64,000 nt of DNA from CALMEH01 sp964548225 (GCA_964548225.1 CAZJQP010000010.1:1-64000), one strand, 5' to 3'; numbered from the stretch's first letter, positions 17,581 through 26,952 are shown. Notes: generated from the sequence alone by a model not told the origin. Translations and numbers: made by a program.

Positions 17581-18612
17581 ATGACTCATTTGCTTGAAGT
17601 TAAAAATTTGGAAACGCATTTTCCGACACGCGCCGGATTGGTGAAGGCTGTCAATGACGTGAGTTTTTATGTCAATGAAGGCGAATTATTGGGTTTGGTT
17701 GGCGAGTCCGGTTGCGGAAAATCAATTACGGCGTTGTCAGTGATGCGTTTGATTTCCGAACCGGGAAAAATTGTCGGCGGCTCTATAAAATTTAAAGGCG
17801 AGGAACTTACAACCGCAAGTGTAGAAAGAATGCGCGAGATTCGCGGCGATGATATTTCGATGATTTTTCAAGACCCGATGACCTCACTTAATCCGGTTTA
17901 TACGGTTGGCGAACAAATTGCCGAAGCCTTGAGATTGCATCGAAATCTCGATAAAAAACAGGCTTGGAACGCGGCGATTGAAGCAATGAAAGAGGTTTCC
18001 ATTCCTTCGCCTGAACGCCGCGTCAATGATTATCCGCATCAACTTTCGGGTGGAATGCGCCAGCGTGTAATGATTGCGATGGCTTTGGCTTGCAATCCCG
18101 AATTGCTGATTGCCGACGAACCGACAACCGCTTTGGATGTTACGATTCAAGCACAAATTTTGGAATTATTGAATGAATTGCGTCAAACAAGAAAACTAGC
18201 CGTTTTGTTGATTACGCACGATTTAGGCGTTGTCGCTGAAGTTGCAGACAGAGTTTGTGTGATGTATACAGGAAAAATCGTTGAAGAATCGGGCGTTGAC
18301 GAAATTTTTGAAAAACCGAAACATCCTTACACACAAGGGCTTTTGAAATCAGTTCCGAAACTGACCGCCCATGACATCGAAAAAGTTTCGCGTCTGCAAA
18401 CAATCGAAGGAACTGTGCCGAGTCCGACAAATCTACCAAACGGTTGTCATTTTGCGCCGCGTTGCGAACACAAAATGGAAATTTGCGTTTCCGGCACGAT
18501 TCCCCTTTACGAATTAGCAAACGATGTCAAAGTTCGATGTGTCTTGTATGATGAAAAACGAAAATTTGAAATTGCGAAGCACAAAACTTTATCTGCGTTA
18601 TCCGACAATTGA
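17581..18612 (+). CDS. dppD: Peptide ABC transporter ATP-binding protein (DppD/OppD type)
   Basis: 343 residues. Walker A is GESGCGKS at 41-48, the Q-loop is near Gln97, the signature is LSGGMRQR at 155-162 and Walker B is LLIADE at 175-180. The C-terminal oligopeptide/dipeptide extension has the Cys motif GCHFAPRCEHKMEIC seen in Dpp/Opp ATPases. It powers import of di- or oligopeptides together with a partner ATPase, which is the third gene in this run. No permease or solute-binding gene is nearby. The end overlaps the acetyltransferase start by about 60 bp. Confidence 0.93.
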   Translation: MTHLLEVKNLETHFPTRAGLVKAVNDVSFYVNEGELLGLVGESGCGKSITALSVMRLISEPGKIVGGSIKFKGEELTTASVERMREIRGDDISMIFQDPMTSLNPVYTVGEQIAEALRLHRNLDKKQAWNAAIEAMKEVSIPSPERRVNDYPHQLSGGMRQRVMIAMALACNPELLIADEPTTALDVTIQAQILELLNELRQTRKLAVLLITHDLGVVAEVADRVCVMYTGKIVEESGVDEIFEKPKHPYTQGLLKSVPKLTAHDIEKVSRLQTIEGTVPSPTNLPNGCHFAPRCEHKMEICVSGTIPLYELANDVKVRCVLYDEKRKFEIAKHKTLSALSDN

Positions 18613-19096
18613 AGATTTTGCGGAGTTTTCCGCTTTGGCAAAATCAAGTCGAAAATTTCATCGCGGCTTGGTCAATCCGCCATTGATCTTAGAAAATTTT
18701 GAAAATTATATTGCCGCCAATAAAAGCGAAACTAACGAAAATCTTTTGATTTGCCAAATCCAAAACAACGCGATTTGCGGGGCGATAAATCTTTCGCAAA
18801 TTTTCCGCAAGTCGTTTCAAAACGCATATTTAGGTTATTATTTATTTGAAAAATTTACGGGAAAAGGTTTGATGACGGAAGCCGTCGGTTTGATTTTGCG
18901 CCACGCATTCAAAAATCTGAAACTTCACCGCATCGAAGCCAATGTTCAACCCGAAAATCTGCCGTCAATCGCCGTATTAAAGAGTTGCGGTTTCACAAAA
19001 GAAGGTTTTTCGCGCAAATATTTGAAAATCGACGGCAAATGGCGCGACCACGAGCGGTTTGCGGTAATTAAAGATGATTGGAGTTCGAGAAAATGA
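18548..19096 (+). CDS. GNAT-family N-acetyltransferase (RimJ/RimL-like)
   Basis: About 182 residues. Typical GNAT elements are LRYPTIEDFAEF at the N-terminus, the LGYYLFEKFTGKGLMTEA strand and acetyl-CoA loop (a Q/R-x-x-G-x-G/A variant), LHRIEANVQPENLPSIAVLK, and SCGFTKEGFSRKYLKIDG at the C-terminus. This is the pattern of ribosomal-protein-alanine or amino-acid acetyltransferases. The ATG at 18548 or the next codon is preferred. A longer frame from 18524 only extends the overlap with the dppD-like gene. The substrate is unknown. It is embedded between the two transport ATPases. Confidence 0.87.
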   Translation: MMKNENLKLRSTKLYLRYPTIEDFAEFSALAKSSRKFHRGLVNPPLILENFENYIAANKSETNENLLICQIQNNAICGAINLSQIFRKSFQNAYLGYYLFEKFTGKGLMTEAVGLILRHAFKNLKLHRIEANVQPENLPSIAVLKSCGFTKEGFSRKYLKIDGKWRDHERFAVIKDDWSSRK

Positions 19097-19118
19097 GTCA
19101 AGCAATCGCCAAAAAATA

Positions 19119-19247
19119 ATGACGGAAGCCGAATGTTTGGCTTTTGATGAAAAATCGAAAATCAAATGTGAATATAATGATATTGTTGAATTGAACTCGG
19201 TTATAATGCAAAATTTCGCTGAAGATGATTTGTTTGAAGTTGAATAA
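19119..19247 (+). CDS. Tiny hypothetical ORF (42 residues)
   Basis: An ATG-to-TAA frame beginning MTEAECLAFDEKSKIKCEY and ending in EDDLFEVE, acidic, with no recognised family. It fits between the acetyltransferase and the second ATPase, both on the plus strand. Nothing besides position and open frame supports it; it could equally be non-coding. Confidence 0.2.
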   Translation: MTEAECLAFDEKSKIKCEYNDIVELNSVIMQNFAEDDLFEVE

Positions 19248-19276
19248 CACGCCTCTGAAATTAGTTGAGAAAAAGA

Positions 19277-20281
19277 ATGGAAAATAGCGCAGTAAAAACG
19301 CAGAAATCAAAACTCGTTGAAATAAAAAATCTCGTCAAGCATTTCGCGGTCGAAGATTCAGACGACGTTGTGCGGGCGGTTGATGATATTTCGTTTAACA
19401 TTTTGGCGGGCGAAACGCTTGGCTTGGTTGGTGAATCGGGTTGCGGAAAATCTACGGTCGGGCGTTGTATTTTGCGGCTTTATGAACCGACGAGCGGGGA
19501 AGTTCGATTTGAAAATCAGAATATAATCGGTTTGCCGAACAAGCAAATGCAAGCACTTAGGCGCGAAATGCAGATTATTTTTCAAGACCCATATGCAAGT
19601 CTGAATCCGCGTCTTTCGATTCTTTCGATTGTGTCCGAACCTTTGAAAATTCACGGTATCGGCAATAAATCGGAGCAAAAAGAGCGCGTGGCGGATTTGT
19701 TAAAAAAAGTCGGGCTTGACCCGAATTATATGTTTCGTTATCCGCACGAATTTTCGGGAGGACAGCGGCAACGGCTCGGCATTGCGCGTGCGCTTGCGCT
19801 CAATCCGAAATTGATTATTTGCGACGAACCTGTTTCGGCTTTAGACGTTTCCGTGCAAGCTCAAGTCGTTAATCTTTTGCAGGATTTACAGGAAGAATTC
19901 GGTTTGACTTATTTGTTTATTTCGCACGGTTTAGCAGTTGTCGAACATATTTCTCAGCGCGTTGCGGTAATGTATCTCGGCAAAATTGTTGAAATTGCCG
20001 AGGCGAAAGAATTATACGAAAATCCGCTTCATCCATATACAAAAGCGTTATTGTCGGCGATTCCTCAGCCTGACCCGAAACAAAAACGAGAGCGCATCGT
20101 GCTTCAAGGCGACGTTCCGACACCGATAAATCCGCCTTCGGGTTGTCGTTTCCGAACCCGCTGTCCGTGGGCGATTGAAGATTGCGCCCGAATCGAACCG
20201 GAATTACGTGAACTCGAACCGAATCATTTCGCCGCGTGCATCCGCGCCGAAGGTTACGAAAGTTCTGAGTTGCAAAATTAG
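19277..20281 (+). CDS. dppF: Peptide ABC transporter ATP-binding protein (DppF/OppF type)
   Basis: 334 residues from the ATG preferred over an upstream TTG. Walker A is VGESGCGKST (51-60), the Q-loop is IIFQDPYASLNPR, the signature is FSGGQRQR (159-166) and Walker B is LIICDEP near 179-185. The C-terminal Dpp/Opp Cys region is GCRFRTRCPWAIEDC. It pairs with the DppD-type ATPase encoded just upstream. As no permease or binding protein is seen, the membrane parts of the importer must be encoded elsewhere. Confidence 0.92.
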   Translation: MENSAVKTQKSKLVEIKNLVKHFAVEDSDDVVRAVDDISFNILAGETLGLVGESGCGKSTVGRCILRLYEPTSGEVRFENQNIIGLPNKQMQALRREMQIIFQDPYASLNPRLSILSIVSEPLKIHGIGNKSEQKERVADLLKKVGLDPNYMFRYPHEFSGGQRQRLGIARALALNPKLIICDEPVSALDVSVQAQVVNLLQDLQEEFGLTYLFISHGLAVVEHISQRVAVMYLGKIVEIAEAKELYENPLHPYTKALLSAIPQPDPKQKRERIVLQGDVPTPINPPSGCRFRTRCPWAIEDCARIEPELRELEPNHFAACIRAEGYESSELQN

Positions 20282-20468
20282 TTGGCAAACCGCGTGTGAA
20301 GCGATTGTGTTTTTTTGATTTGATTAGAATTTTGTTAGCTCAAACAAACGCTTGGCAACACTCGCATTTGCGCCAACTGAAGTTGGAAATCAAAACTTTG
20401 TGAAACAAATGATTTTTTGAAATCGTAATTTATTTCGTTCTATTTATTTCAAAAATCAAGAGGAAATT

Positions 20469-21398
20469 ATGAATCGTATTGGTGGAATAATTGCGGCAGT
20501 TGCCGGTGTTTTGCTTATTATTTTAAGCGTTCTAAAAGTTGTTCCGAGTTTGACTTCGACGGGAGTTGTGTTGATTCTTTTGGGCGTTTTGATTGTCGGA
20601 TTGAGTTTTATACCGAAACCCGACACGGGCGAAGTGGCGCGAATGTCAACGCCTGAAAGTCTGGTTAATATTTTTCTTAGTCCGACCGAAGTTTTTCAAA
20701 ATTTGCGGCGACATCCGCGTTGGCTTACCGCACTTTTGATAATGTGGTTGATGTCCACAGTATTTCTTAATTTGTTTATGATGCGGCTTACGCCCGAAAG
20801 AATTACGAATTACACCATTGATAAAACTCTCGAAATGCCGATGTTGGCGAATAATGAAGAAGCCCGGAAACAAATTGAAATCGGACGTGCGGATGCGCTC
20901 GAACAAAATAAAAATCCAATTTTACGCGCCGGTCAAGCCGTCAACAGTTTTGTGGGGCAAGTTTTTCTGTATGCCTTTCTCGCGGCAGTTTTTTTTATCT
21001 TCGCGTTGGCAATGGGTGGACAAATTAATTATTGGCAAGCATTTTCGGCGGCGATTTATGCGACTTTTCCGATTGCGGTGATTCGGTTCGTTATTGGCAC
21101 GATAATTTTATTTGTCAAAGACCCGACGGATATTCATCCTATTTTAGGTCAATCAACGCTTGTGCAAGACAACCTCGGATTTTTGTTTAATCCTGCAACA
21201 AATCCTGTGTTGTTCACTATTTTGAGTTCGTTGAGTTTGCTAATGTTTTATTGGCTTTGGATGAACGCAACAGGCTTGAAAAACACCGGAGAAAAAGTTA
21301 CGCCGACAATTGCTTGGTCGGCGACTTTGACAATTTTCTTTGTGATTGTTTTGTTCGGTGCTTTTATGTCTTGGGCATTTTCGGGATTTTTAGGTTGA
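20469..21398 (+). CDS. Yip1-like multi-pass membrane protein
   Basis: 309 residues. The first about 50 residues form two hydrophobic helices (GGIIAAVAGVLLIILSVL; GVVLILLGVLIVGLSFI). The rest resembles a YIP1-family domain: an amphipathic ESLVNIFLSPTEVFQNLRRHP entry motif followed by five or so transmembrane helices (ALLIMWLMSTVFLNLFM, FLYAFLAAVFFIFALAMG, AAIYATFPIAVIRFVIG, VLFTILSSLSLLMFYWLW, LTIFFVIVLFGAFMSWAF). Bacterial members are uncharacterised. The gene is separated by 187 bp from the ATPase gene and converges on the 21-bp array. Confidence 0.8.
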   Translation: MNRIGGIIAAVAGVLLIILSVLKVVPSLTSTGVVLILLGVLIVGLSFIPKPDTGEVARMSTPESLVNIFLSPTEVFQNLRRHPRWLTALLIMWLMSTVFLNLFMMRLTPERITNYTIDKTLEMPMLANNEEARKQIEIGRADALEQNKNPILRAGQAVNSFVGQVFLYAFLAAVFFIFALAMGGQINYWQAFSAAIYATFPIAVIRFVIGTIILFVKDPTDIHPILGQSTLVQDNLGFLFNPATNPVLFTILSSLSLLMFYWLWMNATGLKNTGEKVTPTIAWSATLTIFFVIVLFGAFMSWAFSGFLG

Positions 21399-21438
21399 TT
21401 GATTCTGAAGGGCAGAATAAGGGAAAAAGAGTTGCACA

Positions 21439-21789
21439 TTAGGCTTTTAATATATGATTTTCCCTGTTTGACGAAACATCCGCCGAAGATGATGACATTT
21501 CAGCCGAAGATGATGCTTCATCAGCCAAAGATGATGAAGCATCAACCCAAGATGATGCTTCATTAGCTAAAGATGATGCTTCATCAGCCGAAGAAAATAC
21601 TTCATCAACCCAAGATGATGCTTCATCAACCCAAGATGATGGAGCATCAGCCGAAGATGATGAAGCATTTTCTTGAGATGATAAAGCATCAGCCGAAGAT
21701 GATACTGTATCATCTTCGGCTGATGTGTCATTAGCTTTAGCTGAAATCGTTTCAGCTTCTTTTTCCCTTATTTCTAACTTCTCACTCAT
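21439..21789 (-). CDS. Acidic Ser/Ala/Asp repeat protein encoded by 21-bp array 3
   Basis: 116 residues starting MSEKLEIREKEAETISAKAN. The ATG lies inside the last codons of the permease gene upstream (ATGAGTGA, 8-bp overlap), the arrangement of translational coupling. Residues about 30-105 are seven-residue repeats such as SSWVDEA, SSSADEA and SSLANEA, so the chain is strongly acidic and probably unstructured. No family or targeting signal is recognised. It may be a real coupled product or an accidental frame kept open by a 21-bp repeat. Confidence 0.4.
   Translation of the reverse strand: MSEKLEIREKEAETISAKANDTSAEDDTVSSSADALSSQENASSSSADAPSSWVDEASSWVDEVFSSADEASSLANEASSWVDASSSLADEASSSAEMSSSSADVSSNRENHILKA
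21488..21718. repeat. 21-bp tandem repeat array 3 (eleven units)
   Basis: Eleven contiguous 21-bp units from 21488, consensus GATGATGCTTCATCAGCCGA plus A. Some units have the central CTT inverted to GAAG (GATGATGAAGCATC), so each carries a short GATG...CATC inverted repeat. Same period as the arrays at 8650 and 14282, with a different sequence. Confidence 0.87.
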
Positions 21790-23044
21790 ATCGAAGCGAT
21801 TCAATGGGATCAAGCCGGGCGGCTTTCCAAGCAGGGAAAAGTCCGAAAATCAAACCGATTCCAACGCTTGCACAGAATCCGGCAATTGGTGCCCAAAGCG
21901 GGACGTAAGACGGCATAATCATTTTTACAAGAAGTGTCAAAAGCCAGCCGATAAGAAGTCCGACGAGTCCGCCGAATCCGGTTAAGGTCGCGGCTTCGAT
22001 TAAAAATTGCAAAAGAATATCGCTTTGGCGTGCGCCGATTGCTTTGCGGATGCCGATTTCGCGTGTTCTTTCCGTAACCGAGACAAGCATAATATTCATT
22101 ACGCCGAGTCCGCCAATCATCAAACCGATTGAAGAAATTACAATCATTGCAATAAAAACACCGCTTGTAATTGCGCCGAATTGTTCGATTAAACTCGCGG
22201 CGGTTTCCATCGCAAAATTATTTTTCTCTCCGTATTTCACATTGCGGCGAATTCGTAACAAATCCTGCACGTCGTCTTTGGCTTTATCGAGTTGTCCTTC
22301 GCGGGCGACGGCGAGAATAAATAAATCATCGGCATTAGGTTTCAGTTTCAACGCCGCGCCCATCGGCATATAAATCACGTTTGATTGGTCGTTATTTCCG
22401 CCGCCGCCGCCGAAAAGTTGTTCGCGTTTTTGGAGTAGCCCGATAATTCTAAACTCCGTGCCGCCGATTTCAATTGTTTGTCCGATAGGATTGTCGAACG
22501 GAAAATAGCTTTCGCGGACAAAATCGCCAATTAGACAAACATTTGCTTTTTCGTCCGATTCGCTTTGCGAAAACCAACGTCCCTCAAGTAAAACTTCCGT
22601 TGTAGTTTTCTCAATTTCGGGCAAAGTTCCGTTTAATTGAACAGATGATGATGTTTTGCCGTTTTTGCCCGTTACGTTGATTTTTTGCCCGAAAAAATTG
22701 TTGGAAATATCCAAAAACGGGACAGCGACTTCGATTGATTTCAAATTGCTTATTGCATCAGCATCTTCCATCGTTAGAGGTTTCCGCATACGTTCTTCGC
22801 GTGTCGGTGCGCTGGTGCGAATGCCGATGTCCATTTTGTAGAGAAAAATCGAGCGCGTTCCGAATGATTCGACCTGTTTTTCAACGGCGACGTTAATGCC
22901 GCTGATAATTGATGATATAAGCATTACGGTTATCACGCCGATAACCACGCCGATAATCGTCAAAAACGAGCGCAGTTTATTATTCCGCAAAGTGTCAAAC
23001 GCCATTTTGAGATTTTCGTAAAATGAACTGCCGATAAATTTCAT
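21782..23044 (-). CDS. MacB-like ABC transporter permease, paralogue 4
   Basis: 420 residues. An N-terminal transmembrane helix (FLTIIGVVIGVITVMLISSI) precedes a periplasmic MacB_PCD domain of about 220 residues. Three C-terminal helices form the FtsX domain, with the conserved coupling segment VTERTREIGIRKAIGAR and the family ending PAWKAARLDPIESLRYE. It works with an ATPase of the LolD/MacB type, encoded at the head of this operon. It is the last of four tandem paralogues and overlaps the repeat-protein ORF by 8 bp. Confidence 0.92.
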   Translation of the reverse strand: MKFIGSSFYENLKMAFDTLRNNKLRSFLTIIGVVIGVITVMLISSIISGINVAVEKQVESFGTRSIFLYKMDIGIRTSAPTREERMRKPLTMEDADAISNLKSIEVAVPFLDISNNFFGQKINVTGKNGKTSSSVQLNGTLPEIEKTTTEVLLEGRWFSQSESDEKANVCLIGDFVRESYFPFDNPIGQTIEIGGTEFRIIGLLQKREQLFGGGGGNNDQSNVIYMPMGAALKLKPNADDLFILAVAREGQLDKAKDDVQDLLRIRRNVKYGEKNNFAMETAASLIEQFGAITSGVFIAMIVISSIGLMIGGLGVMNIMLVSVTERTREIGIRKAIGARQSDILLQFLIEAATLTGFGGLVGLLIGWLLTLLVKMIMPSYVPLWAPIAGFCASVGIGLIFGLFPAWKAARLDPIESLRYE

Positions 23045-23047
23045 AAA

Positions 23048-24286
23048 TTATTCGTGCCGTAAGGCTTCAATCGGATCGAGTCTTGCGGCTTTCCACGCCG
23101 GAAAAAGTCCTGCCATAATACCGATTCCGCCGGAAACGCCGATTGCCAAAAATATTGCCCAAATCGGAATTTTTGTTGGAATTCCGGTGGTTATTGTTAC
23201 AATGAAAGCCAGAATTTGGGCAATAATCAAACCGATAATTCCGCCGAGAAGAGCAAGCGTCCCGGATTCAAAAAGAAATTGTCGGAGAATATCTGCCTGA
23301 CGCGCTCCCAAACTTTTGCGGATGCCGATTTCTTTAGTTCTTTCCGTAACCGCAACAAGCATAATATTCATAATGACGATTGCGCCAACGACTAAAGCGA
23401 TTGTCGGAACAATTAAAATAACAGTTGCTACAGGTCCGGTTATGCCGCTAATCAATTTGGAAATTGCATCCGGCGTTAAGATTCCGAAATTGTCTTTTTC
23501 GCCGAAGGGAAGTTTGCGTTTGATTCGCATAAGTCCACGCGCTTCTTCAACGGCATCGTTAAACAATTTGTCGGATTTTGCGCTGGCGACAAAAAAAATA
23601 CCACGGCTTCCGCGCAGACCACCGAAATTTGCGCCGTAAGTTTTTATCGGAAACCAAACAAAGCTATCCTGCGGCTGACCAAAAATCGTTCCTTTGGCGG
23701 TTTGCACGCCGATAACACGATAAGGAATTCCTTGAATCGTGATTTCGCCGCCGACCGCGCCGCCCTGCGGAAAAAGTTTGTTTGCTACGTCCGCGCCAAT
23801 ATAGCAGACACGCATCGAATTATTGTTTTCGGGGTTTGTAAAGAAACGCCCTTCGGCGATGTCGAGTTTTTCGATTTCGGCAATTACCGGCTCTGCGCCT
23901 TCGATACGAATATCTTTGATGACTTCGTTGCCGCGTTTAACTTCGCGGATATTCGGGAGAGCTTTTGCACCGATTTTATCAATCAATTGGGCGCGTTCTT
24001 TAATAAATTCGAGTTCTTCAAAAGTCAATTCTTTGTTTCGGCGTTGGGCGGCGGCGATTGAATCGGTATCTTTAAAATCATCGAAACTAAACCGCCGAAT
24101 CGTAAAAGAATTCGAGCCGATTCCTGCCAACTTTTCATCAACGTAAGCACTGAAACCTTGCAAAACCGATAGCACAAGCATAAATGCCGCGACTGCAAAA
24201 ATCATTCCGAGAAGCGTTAAAAAAGAACGGAGTTTATGCGACCAAATCGAAGCAAAGGCGAGTTTTAGGGTTTCGGAAAAATTCAT
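23048..24286 (-). CDS. MacB-like ABC transporter permease, paralogue 3
   Basis: 412 residues with the same layout: first helix FLTLLGMIFAVAAFMLVLSV, periplasmic MacB_PCD domain, three C-terminal FtsX helices, coupling motif VTERTKEIGIRKSLGAR and ending PAWKAARLDPIEALRHE. Only three bases separate its stop from the next permease start, so the pair is certainly co-transcribed. The periplasmic domain differs more from its neighbours than the membrane parts do, which suggests divergence of partner or substrate. Confidence 0.92.
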   Translation of the reverse strand: MNFSETLKLAFASIWSHKLRSFLTLLGMIFAVAAFMLVLSVLQGFSAYVDEKLAGIGSNSFTIRRFSFDDFKDTDSIAAAQRRNKELTFEELEFIKERAQLIDKIGAKALPNIREVKRGNEVIKDIRIEGAEPVIAEIEKLDIAEGRFFTNPENNNSMRVCYIGADVANKLFPQGGAVGGEITIQGIPYRVIGVQTAKGTIFGQPQDSFVWFPIKTYGANFGGLRGSRGIFFVASAKSDKLFNDAVEEARGLMRIKRKLPFGEKDNFGILTPDAISKLISGITGPVATVILIVPTIALVVGAIVIMNIMLVAVTERTKEIGIRKSLGARQADILRQFLFESGTLALLGGIIGLIIAQILAFIVTITTGIPTKIPIWAIFLAIGVSGGIGIMAGLFPAWKAARLDPIEALRHE

Positions 24287-24343
24287 TAATTTTAATGTTA
24301 GAGAATCGTTTATTGATACGCAAATGCCGAAAAAAAGTTATTT

Positions 24344-25585
24344 TTATTCATAACGCAAAGCGTCAATCGGATTAAGATTTGAGGCTTTCCAAGCCGGATA
24401 GAGTCCGAAAATAATGCCAACGGAGACGGAAACGAAAATCCCGACCAAGATTGCCCAAAACGGTATAAAGGCGGGAAGCGGTGAATATGTATTTATCAAA
24501 AGACTGAGTAATTCGCCCAAAATAAGTCCGATGAGACCGCCGATGCCGGTCAGAATCACTGCTTCAATCAAAAATTGCGAAAGAATGCTGATTTTAGTCG
24601 CGCCGACGGCTTTGCGAATGCCGATTTCTTTGGTGCGTTCGGTTACGGAAACGAGCATTATGTTCATTACGCCAATGCCGCCAATCATCAATGCAACTGC
24701 CGAGATTGCAGTCAGCACGAGATATGTTGCGCCGGTTAGTTGATTGTAAATATCGAGCAGAGCGTCTTGCGAAGAAATTCCGAAATTATCAGGTTCTCCA
24801 AACGGGATTTGCCGCCGCCGGCGAAGAATATCGCGGATTTCGTCCATCGCGCTTTGCACTTCGGCGCGGGTTCGAGGACGAATGATTATAATAAAAATTG
24901 TTTCCGGCGGATTTAGTTCGGGATAATATTTTCGGTAAGTTGTAATTGGGACGAAAACGGAATTATCACGAGATTGACCAAAAAAAGAGCCGAGTGTTTC
25001 CATCACGCCGATAACCCGAAAAGGCGTTCCGGCAATTTTTATTTCCTTATCAATCGGGTCTTCCGCTTCAAACAAGGCTTTGACGACATCGCGCCCAAGC
25101 ACAACGACGTTTGAGCGTTCACGAACATCCGCATCACTCAAAAAACGTCCGTAGCCGATGTATTGCGAATGCGTAAATTCATAATACGGCGTTGCACCAA
25201 TCAAAATCGGCGTGTCGGTTTGTTTTTCCTTGTAACGAATCGTTTCGGCAATCTTTCGTTGAAGCGGCGAAACGCCGACAACGGATTTTGCTTCTTCGCG
25301 GATAGCATCAGCATCTTCGAGCGTTAATTCCTTGCGCTGACGTTCTTCTTGTCCGGGTTGACGACCGAAACTCGGATTAAATTTGGAAACGAAAATCGTG
25401 TTTGAGCCAAGTGATTCGATTTGTTCGGCAAAAGTTTTATTCAACCCCTGAATTATCGAAACCATCGAAAGAACCGTCAAAACACCGACCGTTACGCCCA
25501 GAATTGTCAAAATTGAGCGTAATTTATTCTCCCGCAAAGTTTCCAAAGCCATTATTGCCGATTCTTTTAAGTCATCGAAAGTCAT
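24344..25585 (-). CDS. MacB-like ABC transporter permease, paralogue 2
   Basis: 413 residues from the ATG starting MTFDDLKESAIMALETLREN; a longer frame to 25678 would prepend 31 residues of unlikely sequence. First helix SILTILGVTVGVLTVLSMVS, then the MacB_PCD periplasmic domain, FtsX helices, coupling motif VTERTKEIGIRKAVGAT and ending PAWKASNLNPIDALRYE. It sits in the same operon as the other three paralogues, with a 57-bp gap before the next permease and about 113 bp after the previous one. Confidence 0.92.
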   Translation of the reverse strand: MTFDDLKESAIMALETLRENKLRSILTILGVTVGVLTVLSMVSIIQGLNKTFAEQIESLGSNTIFVSKFNPSFGRQPGQEERQRKELTLEDADAIREEAKSVVGVSPLQRKIAETIRYKEKQTDTPILIGATPYYEFTHSQYIGYGRFLSDADVRERSNVVVLGRDVVKALFEAEDPIDKEIKIAGTPFRVIGVMETLGSFFGQSRDNSVFVPITTYRKYYPELNPPETIFIIIIRPRTRAEVQSAMDEIRDILRRRRQIPFGEPDNFGISSQDALLDIYNQLTGATYLVLTAISAVALMIGGIGVMNIMLVSVTERTKEIGIRKAVGATKISILSQFLIEAVILTGIGGLIGLILGELLSLLINTYSPLPAFIPFWAILVGIFVSVSVGIIFGLYPAWKASNLNPIDALRYE

Positions 25586-25698
25586 TTTATTTAAGATTTG
25601 CAATTTGCGATTGACTAGGGTTCGAAGTTTTTCGGTGAAAACGAGAATCTCTGCGTAGAAATAAATCAAAGATTTCAAATTTCAAATCGCAAACCCCT

Positions 25699-26952
25699 TC
25701 ATTCATTTCTCATCGCCTCGATAGGATTTAATTTCGAAGCTCGCCACGCCGGATAAAGTCCGCTGATTAAGCCGACGACAGAAGAAACAGTTACACCTAA
25801 AACGGCGGATTGAATGCTCATCAAAACCGGAAAGCCCATCGCCATCGCAAGTAAAAAAGCTAAACCATAACCGGTCGCCACACCGATTGCACCACCGATG
25901 ATTGTTACCGTTACGGCTTCAATCAAAAATTGCTGTAAAATATCGCGTTGGCGTGCGCCGACGGCTTTTCGCAAGCCGATTTCTTTTGTTCTTTCGGTAA
26001 CGGAAACGAGCATAATGTTCATCACTACAATTCCGCCGACAACCAGCGAAACGATTGCCACGCCAAAGGTTGCGAAATAAATGCCGGAAGTCGCGTTTTT
26101 GTAAATACCAATAAATGCGTCCTGAGATTCGATGGAAACGCCGTCGTCATCGTCTGATGATATTATTCCGCGCCGGTTTCGCATAATTACTCGGGTTTCG
26201 TCTTTGGCAGTTTCAAACAAATCGGAGTTTTCAACTTGTATGTGAACCGTTATCGAATCGCGTGAGCCGAACATTTTTTGCGCCGATTGAAAAGGAATAT
26301 AAACAAAATTATCGCGTGAAACTCCTAAAACTTTCCCAAACGGAGTCGCCACACCGAGAATTTTGTAAGGAATTCCGTCAACCCTTATGTCTTCGCCGAC
26401 AACCGTTTCGGGCGCACGATTGTCAAAAAGATTTTCGATAATGTCCGTGCCGATTACACAGACGTTTCTGCCCGCGTTTCCTTCGTTTTCCGTCCAAATT
26501 CTTCCTGTTTGAATAGTAACATTTTCAATATCAAACATTGGAAGCGTCAGTCCGCGAACCGAAACGCCCTCCGAGCGTTTGTCGCCGAATTTTACCAAAC
26601 CCATTCCATTGACCGCCATCCCGACGCGCCAACAGCTTCGGCAAAGACGCTTTATCGCATCGGCATCTTCTCTCGTAACGTCTTTTCTTTTGTTATATTT
26701 GATAAAATCTTCACGCGAAGTGATGACCAGGGGGCGTTTTGAAACGCTGAAAGCGGTTGAGCCTTGTGAAGAAAAGGCGTTTGAAACGGTTTGATCTAAA
26801 CCGCTGATAATTGTCATCACGGCGATGACTGAAGTTACGCCGACGATAACTCCCAAAAGCGTCAGAAAAGTGCGTAATTTATGACTCCGCAAACTCATTA
26901 GAGAGAGTCTAAAAGATTCTGCAAATAATGAAATTGCGGAAAACAGTTTCAT
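25699..26952 (-). CDS. MacB-like ABC transporter permease, paralogue 1
   Basis: 417 residues. First helix TFLTLLGVIVGVTSVIAVMT, MacB_PCD periplasmic domain, FtsX helices with VTERTKEIGLRKAVGAR, ending PAWRASKLNPIEAMRNE. The periplasmic domain carries an unusual CRSCW cluster not visible in the other three copies. It is the first permease after the ATPase and accessory membrane protein genes and so probably the primary partner of the ATPase. Confidence 0.92.
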   Translation of the reverse strand: MKLFSAISLFAESFRLSLMSLRSHKLRTFLTLLGVIVGVTSVIAVMTIISGLDQTVSNAFSSQGSTAFSVSKRPLVITSREDFIKYNKRKDVTREDADAIKRLCRSCWRVGMAVNGMGLVKFGDKRSEGVSVRGLTLPMFDIENVTIQTGRIWTENEGNAGRNVCVIGTDIIENLFDNRAPETVVGEDIRVDGIPYKILGVATPFGKVLGVSRDNFVYIPFQSAQKMFGSRDSITVHIQVENSDLFETAKDETRVIMRNRRGIISSDDDDGVSIESQDAFIGIYKNATSGIYFATFGVAIVSLVVGGIVVMNIMLVSVTERTKEIGLRKAVGARQRDILQQFLIEAVTVTIIGGAIGVATGYGLAFLLAMAMGFPVLMSIQSAVLGVTVSSVVGLISGLYPAWRASKLNPIEAMRNE

